23,136 nucleotides of DNA from contig JBOZIK010000001.1 in the NCBI GenBank assembly GCA_051453625.1, positions 95,702,837 to 95,725,972 on the forward strand, read 5' to 3'. Below the pieces are notes generated by a model. The model made no database searches, was not told the DNA's origin, and worked only from the letters and a program-made list of their open reading frames with translations. Positions 17,169 through 23,136 of this stretch are shown here, piece after piece. The translations under genes and the position numbers were made by a program. The DNA comes from Welwitschia mirabilis. Its lineage: Eukaryota > Gnetophyta > Gnetopsida > Welwitschiales. Positions within the stretch are counted from its first letter, which is position 1. Each line of letters starts with the position of its first letter.

Positions 17169-18030
17169 TGGCCCATAAGTTGCATGTCAAGCAACAATAG
17201 GACTTTACTTCCCTTGGTGGTTACACTTATGGAAAGGAAGGAGACCATGAGAATACTCATTCCTAACTCCTAAGTATGCAGCAGCCTTGGACCCCAAGGG
17301 GTTCAAAACAAATATTTTGACAAAGGGGTAACAGATAGTGGGAAAGGCCACACAAGCCAATGCCATTCCATCTTCCCATGCCAGTCACTTAATGGTCCCT
17401 ACTCCCTACTTTGATGATTCTANNNNNNNNNNGGAACAACAAAGTAATTTTAATCTATCAACTTTCATCTAGACCAAGATAGTGGAGTTCACAAAGAAGG
17501 CGAAGCCAACCTACTTATTATATGTATGCTTGATCACCGAATTGATTAGGTCGTTTGTCCCTTCTCTTAAAAACGTGGGCTTCATTTCTTTATCTATAGT
17601 GACTCTCAAGACTTTCAAAAAGATGGGAATCAACAAAGAAAAAGATGATTGACCTAAAGGTAACTGCTACCTCCGCTTTTGCTCTGACGTGTTCTTCAGC
17701 TGCTACAAGCTCCTCCTCTATTCTGCTTGTAGCCATGCAATCAAAATAATTCAAAGTTTGTTAGCCAGGATGGAGGCCATGAAACACAAAATAAATAACA
17801 TGATGGCAACATTTGATCATAAGATTTATAACATCAAATCTGACACAGCCAAATGTATGGATAAGATGCAGGAACATTTACACCATCTAGGCTATGCCTT
17901 CTTTCAATAGAAAAAAGCACAACTGGACAACGTCAACCAAACACTAGCCACAGTAATGGAGAAATTGAATAGCCTTACCTTCAGAGTAGAACATGTTGAA
18001 AAAGAGAAGGTTGGGACACCTCCCATTTGA
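17155..18030 (+). pseudogene. Accessory ORF, C-terminal half with coiled coil
   Basis: One frame persists from 17161 to a TGA at 18028-18030 despite a 10-N gap. It reads GLYFPWWLHLWKGRRP, EYSFLTPKYAAALDPKGF, SHLMVPTPYFDDS, then (after the gap) TKIVEFTKKAKPTYLLYVC, LITELIRSFVPSLKNVGF, TLKTFKKMGINKEKDD. The last part (about 17767-18010) has heptad-like spacing (MEAMKHKINNMM, KCMDKMQEHLHHLGYAF, NQTLATVMEKLNSLTF), consistent with a coiled coil. About six stops, mostly TAG/TGA/TAA at positions fitting Gln or Trp. The YLLYVCLITEL...KKMG pattern recalls the C-terminal part of plant transposon-protein-like ORFs. It is taken as the continuation of 5465-5806 because it resumes just past the LINE duplication. 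Confidence 0.5.
17423..17432. other. Assembly gap (10 N)
   Basis: Short N run. The reading frame is the same on both sides if the gap is really 10 bases long. Confidence 0.98.
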
Positions 18031-18440
18031 AAAAAAGGAAGTTGCCTCCTTGTTTGCTCCACTTTAGGAGCCTCCTCCCAAAGCTTCATTTTCCTCTATC
18101 CCTTTTTCCTCTCAGCAGAGATGATGATATTGTAAATGGTGGGTTCCTTGTACATACAAGTTTTTGTATTTTGTGATTTTGTAAAAAACATGACTTATGT
18201 AAGCATAATTCTCCTCACCTTGTTTTACTTTGCTTTGGTTTTTCAAATTTACATCATGAGCCTCATTCATATAATTAATTGGCCTTTCTTGCCAGAGCCT
18301 GTCAAGGGGTTGGTTGGGGGCTACGATAAACATTAAACGAGGCGCATGAAAGGTACTAATAGGGAAAGATTTGAGTTTGTTTATAATGCCATAGTTTTGC
18401 AGGAGGACAAGCTAAAGTAAAAACACAATGGATTTAGAAA
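18031..18440. other. T-rich non-coding stretch with G/T tract
   Basis: Sequence after the accessory ORF is T-rich, then at 18304-18320 has AAGGGGTTGGTTGGGGG. This resembles the GTTTGGGGG-type polypurine region before the 3' LTR of Tat/Athila elements but contains T, so the call is weak. No LTR start was pinned down. The short open frames 18112-18336 on both strands show no family resemblance. Confidence 0.35.
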
Positions 18441-18735
18441 CACACGAAAATGACCAAAGTCAAAGCTATTACTACTTGTCATTGCCCAAAGACGCAAGTA
18501 GCAATGAAATTGTAGCAGAACCATCACCCACTAATGACTAGGAAAGCCTTCTCCTATGATTGTTGCCACTTGGTTACCCAGCGATGACCCAATGACCAAG
18601 CGTTTTCCCAAACCTTGTCGTCGCTCAGTGTTGCTCAGTGATGACACCCAATGATGCCTTCTACTATGTTTTCCTAAAATCATTGCTACTTGTCGTCACC
18701 TAGTGATGCAAGTAACAACAGTACAGTTATGCAGC
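18441..18735 (+). repeat. Hairpin-repeat block (possible U3 of an LTR)
   Basis: CTACTTGTCATTGCCC...GCAAGTAGCAATG (18472-18506) and GCTACTTGTCGTCACC...GATGCAAGTAAC (18689-18718) are related, each able to form a stem of CTACTTG with CAAGTAG. Between them are CAGCGATGACCCAATGACC (18580-18598) and TCGTCGCTCAGTG...CAGTGATGACACCCAATGATG. Related words occur at 3897-4080. Confidence 0.5.
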
Positions 18736-18776
18736 GAACTTAATTAAGTCCTCCAACTTCTCTTGGAATCAAAAGC

Positions 18777-18790
18777 TATTTAAAAGAGGG
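18777..18790 (+). promoter_or_regulatory. TATA-like box of possible LTR
   Basis: CTATTTAAAAGAGGGG follows the hairpin repeats on the plus strand, an arrangement typical of an LTR U3 promoter. Placement is by sequence likeness only. Confidence 0.35.
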
Positions 18791-18980
18791 GTTGTCTTTG
18801 CAAGTAAATTCTCCTAATTGCTTGGATGAAGTGACAAAGTGACAAGTGTTGAGGAGGCTAAAGAGAGCCTTAGAACCAGGTTCCTTGCCTCCTCTTATTG
18901 GTTGGGGTAAGACGCTTGTATTCAAGCCCTCAATCTAAGTTATCTACTTATTTATATCTTGACTTAGTATGATTTTCTTT

Positions 18981-19044
18981 CCTATTTCTTAAATTATGCA
19001 TCATATTACTCTCCTATTTCTCAAATTGTGCATCGTATTACATT
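18981..19044 (+). repeat. 32-bp tandem duplication
   Basis: CCTATTTCTTAAATTATGC at 18981 and CCTATTTCTCAAATTGTGC at 19013 open two copies. Over 29 bp they differ at three positions, all transitions (T/C, A/G, A/G). Confidence 0.85.
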
Positions 19045-20310
19045 ATAACTTAATGCTCTATTTTTTATGAATGTATGATTCATAGTTTGAGATGAGTTAA
19101 GTGACAGCTAATTAGATCCTTTCGTGACTTGCATTAAGAAGATTAGATGCATTGTTGTTTTCTTATAGCAATAATCTAATTTTTGTAACAACAATTTGCA
19201 TTTTTCCTCTCCTAGGTGTTGTTCTCCTCTCTAAACTCTTGTGTTCACTAGTTATGCTATTCAAGATTGTTAAGTTACGTGAAGTGCATGCTCTGAGACC
19301 TATACAGCAGTTCCATCACACCATTAACATCAAGATTAGTATCATTAAGATAATCACCATGCATCTATCAATGCCCTCTCTAATCAATAGTATGTTGTTA
19401 GCATGCATATTAAGAGATGGAGTAATTTTGGTGTTTATTAATGAATTGTGCACCTTAGTATGTACTAAAGAATTAGTAGCAAAGAAATCTATAATAGATG
19501 CAAATCGATATGTACTATAAAGATCCATCATTTCCTACTTTGTGATTGTCAACCAAAGACTAGCCATCCATGAGTCACCAAAATTAGGCAACTAGTCACC
19601 TGGTCACCATTAGGCGACTAGTTGTCCATTAGTTAGCAATATTAGTTAGGCTAGCTAAAAGTTAGCTGGTTTGTAAATTCTAAGGCAACTAGTCACATTA
19701 AGCAATTCAATCTAGACTTCTCTAGCATAGAATCCCAATCATGGATTATGTTTCTTGATTGAGTTCCAATCATCTAAGCTGCAACTTATTTTGGAAGCTA
19801 AATCAAACTCCACGTTAGTCAATCTCTAACTTAGTATTCCCAAGGATTGATGAGCAATCCCTAACAAGAGCAAACAATACCCTATCTTAGTTGTAACTCT
19901 CTATGCTTTAGGACTTCAACAACTTAATACCCAATCACAACAAAGTTTTGTAGGCGTAAAACGAAAAAACAAATCTTTTAGCAGAAATAAGGTTTCAATC
20001 TTCAAGAATGGCTTATGCATTTCACAAAACACCCTTGAACCAAGTTCGATGCTAGGTCTAAGTTAAAATCAAAGGGAACTTGACATTTAGGAATGGAAGG
20101 AGAACCACCAGCATATTATTTTTCCTCTGCTCATTACCCAATGATGTTCCTAATGTTAATATTTAGTGACAGAAGGAAAGTTGATATTTAGAACAAAGAC
20201 ATTAGATCCACTCTATTGTAGAAGGGAATTTCACTTCACTAAGGAATCACCTCCATTTTGTTCATGTGAGTTACCATAGAACAAAATTTTATTGCACTAA
20301 GGTATTTTAG
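19045..20310. other. AT-rich region without recognised gene
   Basis: No coding family was seen. The open frame 19152-19520 is hydrophobic and AT-driven, with no motif. The one structured spot is the inverted repeat at 19589-19624, listed separately. Confidence 0.4.
19589..19624. repeat. Inverted repeat CAACTAGTC/GACTAGTTG
   Basis: A perfect 9-bp inverted repeat has an 18-nt loop (19598-19615) that contains TGGTCACC. A further GGCAACTAGTCAC lies about 95 bp downstream (near 19683), so the arm is itself repeated. Confidence 0.85.
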
Positions 20311-20430
20311 TCATCTGCAAACTTGCACAAAGTGCTCAACTGAACATCAATGCATTTTAATAATGTGCAACCTGTGCGAAGCATTTAAGCATACATCAAG
20401 GCATCGTTAATGTGCAAACCACACAAAGTA
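20311..20430 (+). repeat. Degenerate tandem repeat of about 50 bp
   Basis: TGCAAACTTGCACAAAG (20316), TGCAACCTGTGCGAAG (20366) and TGCAAACCACACAAAG (20413) start three copies, periods 50 and 47. Between them CAT.AA.GCAT is shared. Divergence is substantial. Confidence 0.65.
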
Positions 20431-22020
20431 GAGAACAAAAGGCATCCGATCAATAATAAACATGTCCTAGAGAACAAGCTAGTTGGTAAAGAATATTGGG
20501 GTCCCTTGAAAAGGGAAAAGTTGGAAGTTCTTTTGTATTCCATTCCATTGTTCAAACCATTCATTCTTACTCACTTTAGATGGACAAAAGTAAGGTAATT
20601 TTTCATGATATACAAGCCTGTAACTTATCGTTCTTTCTTGTCACAAGCTAATAGAATCAAGTGTTTGAGCTAGAGAAAAGGAGTAAGCCAAGGCAATCTA
20701 ATTTCTAAGTTTGTTGGTCTCCTTTATGTGTTTCCTAAGTAAAGTGGGTTCATTTCAGGGCTTGCATCACCATAGGAAACCTACATAGAACTTCTCAAAC
20801 ATTGAGATTAAAACTAGGGCTATTAACTTTGGATTATGAGATTTCTAGTTCTTTGAAATTTTGTGAATCGAAGCTTGCTTGTTTTGATTAAACACGATTT
20901 CTTTGGATTCATGGTGTTAGGTTGTAAGTCGGACATTGTCCGCTTGATGAATGAGTTTTAACTTGGATATTGTCAACTTCATGAGTGAGTTTTTGGCATA
21001 GCAATAGTGAAAAGGTATTGCCACACTTTTGTTCATGTTCTTTGACAAAGCTTTGTTATGTGTCGATCTCAAAGATAGCACCAAAACAAGTTTTTTCCCC
21101 CTTTTCAAAATCTATATAGTGACTAACATCCAATAACACATTAAACTAGTTACATGAAGGCTACCTTGAAACATGGAATTTTTATTCATTTTGGGCTTTC
21201 TAGGACCACTAAACCTTTGTAATCTCTTTTGGCAAATAGAACTCGATTAGACTACCTAATTCCTCATATGAACAAATCATTATCCATCTCTCTCTTCTCC
21301 TCTTTCATCTTTTGATCTTCTAAACTTTGTTTCTTCTTTTATTTTCCATAAGCTGTTATGGAACATATTTGTGGTTTTAATTTGATTTATAATGCTCTCA
21401 TAATTGAGAATATTGATAAAAGCAGAATACTCTTCTGTGTGTACAATGTCTATCTTATCCTTTTAGATTTCATTTATTCAAGTCTTTGGTGTAAGATTGT
21501 AACCCTATGTTTGACTTGTTTGTACCTAACTTAAGCTTGTTGTTCTGATTAATGATATTACTCATGGATAAATGACCATAATGTGTCTTATTATACATCA
21601 ATGAATACTATTAATGTTATTATAATTAGCCTAAAAATAGCATTACAATCTTTCTTTGCTAATATAAAATTATGGATGGATGGACCTTCATGTTTCAAAA
21701 CCTTTCTTGCTAGTGTCTTTAATGGCCTCTCTGTGGTTTAACAACCCTTAGCATGTAACCCTTCTAATTTCTTGAGTTACACTAAAGATGCCCCATCTAT
21801 ATGGACCTAAAAAGCCTTCTAGCTAGAGAAGTATGCCTTCTTCAAATTTGTCATGCTCTAGTACTATTTATAATGATATTCCTATTTATTATTGACAGAA
21901 AAATTCATACAATATGTTTTTACAAACATGGCTAACTCTCTTTAGAAACCTTAAAAATTATTCTTAATATCACTTTGCCTTTTGAAATGTTTTTAATTTA
22001 CCTCTATCCTATGAAGTAAG
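20431..22020. other. AT-rich region without recognised gene
   Basis: No gene, RNA or element end was recognised. Present are a 34-bp-period degenerate duplication (20928-20960 and 20962-20994, about 25 of 33 matching) and a perfect 8-bp hairpin TTCCATAA-GCTG-TTATGGAA at 21344-21363. The short open frames in the region have no motif content. Confidence 0.45.
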
Positions 22021-22466
22021 TGTTACAAACTTAAAGCAACAAAGTAATAAAAAAACAAGATTTAACATGGTTTGGGCCCTTTCTACGCTACGTCCATAGA
22101 AATAGTGTAGAGCTCTCTTATTAAAGATAGGCATGCAAGAACAAAAGTTGTTCTTATGACTCCAATGTCGTTTTTCTAGCCCAAACTCCCTATTTATAAC
22201 TCTCCATTAGGATGAAAACCCTAACTTTATACTGACATAACACCAAGTGACAAATAATAGATTAAAAGTGACCATTACAATATAAGGACTTTTAACAACC
22301 ACTTTCCTCCTCCTCCTTACCCCCCGCCCCCCCCCCCCCCTCCCCCAACCAACCCCTTCTCTCCCTCTCTCCATTTCTCTGTTTTTGCCCCCTCGTTTTT
22401 TAAAATCACCTTTACATTAACGGAAACATAACACGTAGAGGGAAGATTTCACTTTACCTTCCAACA
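22021..22466 (-). repeat. 3' LTR of second copia element (446 bp)
   Basis: On the plus strand it starts TGTTACAAAC and ends CTTCCAACA, giving TGTT...AACA inverted ends. In element sense it begins TGTTGGAAGG. A polypurine tract precedes it (22467-22484, minus AAGGGGAAGAAT). A canonical TATA box, TATAAATAGGG, lies on the minus strand at about 22188-22198. RNase H coding sequence is directly upstream, as in a 3' LTR. The left flank would be GTAAG (22016-22020); its partner is outside the window. Confidence 0.85.
22321..22346 (-). repeat. Long G-run in LTR U3 (C-run on plus strand)
   Basis: Fourteen consecutive C on the plus strand, flanked by further C4-C6 blocks broken by single G or T. On the element's sense strand it is G-rich and about 125 bp upstream of the TATA box. 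It could fold as a quadruplex/i-motif, or its length may be a sequencing artefact. Confidence 0.8.
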
Positions 22467-22484
22467 ATTCTTCCCCTTGAAGAC
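22467..22484 (-). promoter_or_regulatory. Polypurine tract of second copia element
   Basis: The minus strand reads CAAGGGGAAGAAT immediately before the LTR's TGTTGG, the expected place for the plus-strand primer. Confidence 0.75.
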
Positions 22485-22539
22485 AAATTTGACCACTCTC
22501 CAAAGGGAACAAGAAATGCATTGTTTCAAACCCCCATTG

Positions 22540-22876
22540 CCTACATCATAGCTATTCTGAGCTTTCATTTGCAAAAGAGATGCTTCTCCATTGTCACCAT
22601 CTTTGTCAAAGCATCAACAATGTTCATCTTGGTATGGACCTTCAACACATCAACTAAGCTTCCTTCTGTAATCTCTCCAATAAAGTGAAACCTTACATCA
22701 ACATGTTTTGTCCTCCCATGGTAAGCTGAATTTCAGGCTAAATATAAGGCATTCCCACTATAGCAAAATAGAAGATACCTTTCCTACTTTAACCCAAGAG
22801 AATGAAAAAGGCTGCTCAACCAAATCATCTCTTTCCATGCTTCCATCAGAGCCACAAATTCTGCTTCTATGGTAGA
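22540..22876 (-). pseudogene. Copia RNase H C-terminal fragment
   Basis: The minus strand reads STIEAEFVALMEAWKEMIWL, then LFHSLGLK, a frameshifted region, SAYHGRTKHVDVRFHFIGE, VDVLKVHTK.NIVDALTK, the usual end of copia pol. The upstream part of RNase H and RT are separated from it by the third element's LTR, which begins exactly before the first Ser codon. Stops follow LGLK and elsewhere. The wording differs from that of the element at 9236-14661, so it is a different copia lineage. Confidence 0.85.
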
Positions 22877-23070
22877 TGAAGAAATATTGGGACAAACCCC
22901 TTTTATTCGATATATTAAAGTATTTACAATACCCACTTATTTACGGGACACAGGTCCTCTACAACAAAATGCCTAATCAATATGGGATTTAAGGAAATAA
23001 CATAAACTAGCAAATTATGGGGCTAGTAGCAATTACATACTACAATTGAACACAATCGAAATAGTCAACA
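22877..23070 (-). repeat. 3' LTR of third copia element (194 bp), nested in RNase H
   Basis: The plus-strand ends are TGAAGAAATATT and AGTCAACA; in element sense it is TGTTGACTATTTCG...CTTCA. A polyadenylation-type AATAAA lies on the minus strand near 22903-22908. The interrupted RNase H reading on its left fixes the left boundary. The probable target duplication copy is GTAGA (22872-22876); its partner is off the window. Confidence 0.8.
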
Positions 23071-23081
23071 CTCCCCCTCAA
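23071..23081 (-). promoter_or_regulatory. Polypurine tract of third copia element
   Basis: The minus strand TTGAGGGGGAG abuts the LTR's TGTTGACT. Together with the following CAACTTG this is the very common 3' boundary of short-LTR plant copia elements. Confidence 0.85.
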
Positions 23082-23136
23082 GTTGGTGCATAGATATCAC
23101 ACATGCCCAATTTGCAGAGAAGGTTATGAAATTGTT
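23082..23136 (-). mobile_element. Internal end of third copia element, continues off window
   Basis: The minus-strand sequence ending ...TCTATGCACCAAC is the non-coding stretch normally found between the end of pol and the polypurine tract in this element type. Pol should lie to the right of the window. Confidence 0.65.

Noticed and set aside
19152-19531. Possible host gene exon (122-codon frame)
   Set aside because: AT-driven hydrophobic reading with an overlapping minus-strand frame, no motif and no recognisable splice context.
1-23136. tRNA, rRNA or snoRNA genes
   Set aside because: No cloverleaf with internal A/B box words and no rRNA-like conserved stretch was noticed by eye; a covariance-model scan would be needed to exclude them fully.

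Overview
This window is nuclear DNA from a seed plant and is almost entirely a graveyard of nested, decayed retrotransposons. No host gene, tRNA or rRNA was recognised. The plant assignment rests on element types known from plant genomes: a Tat/Athila-like Ty3 polymerase, an L1-type LINE whose ORF1 has a DUF4283-like domain and a CCHC knuckle, Sirevirus-like and other Ty1/copia elements with TGTTGG-type LTR ends, and ORFs resembling the plant 'putative transposon protein' family. High LTR divergence and many layers suggest a large, slowly purged genome, but the species cannot be named. Four runs of N (4181-4939, 10084-10455, 14176-14275, 17423-17432) interrupt the sequence.

Layout. (1) 1-460, minus: the 3' end of a 5'-truncated LINE, abutting the reverse transcriptase of (2) a plus-strand Ty3 pol remnant, 468-2800 (RT, RNase H, integrase). 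(3) 2800-5460: mostly non-coding, with a polypurine stretch, a 46-bp tandem duplication, a hairpin-repeat block, a (TC)n run into a gap, and an ATGTCG-rich block. (4) 5465-5806 and 17155-18030: two halves of what looks like one decayed accessory ORF, split by (5) a nearly full-length LINE at about 5845-17152, flanked by an imperfect duplication of about 16 bp. (6) That LINE is itself cut inside ORF2, between the codons of its GDPL and SPS motifs, by a minus-strand Ty1/copia element at 9236-14661 with TG...CA ends and a 5-bp target duplication (ccctt/ccctc). (7) 18030-19100: an LTR-like block with repeats and a TATA-like box. (8) 19100-22020: AT-rich, only short repeats seen. (9) 22021-23136, minus: the 3' end of a second copia element (446-bp LTR plus RNase H), whose RNase H is interrupted by the 194-bp LTR of a third copia element running off the right edge.

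The most striking structure is in the 9236-14661 element. Its LTRs carry a regular array of a GGTCGCCC-type word in pairs 21-22 bp apart, repeating about every 65 bp, ending at a TATA-like box. A second array of the related palindrome GGTCGACC, again in 22-bp pairs, lies inside the element, directly upstream of an accessory ORF located between pol and the 3' LTR. The ORF therefore appears to have its own U3-like promoter, parallel to the LTR promoter. Nothing in the window looks functional now: every pol is broken by stops, and four catalytic aspartates read as asparagine.
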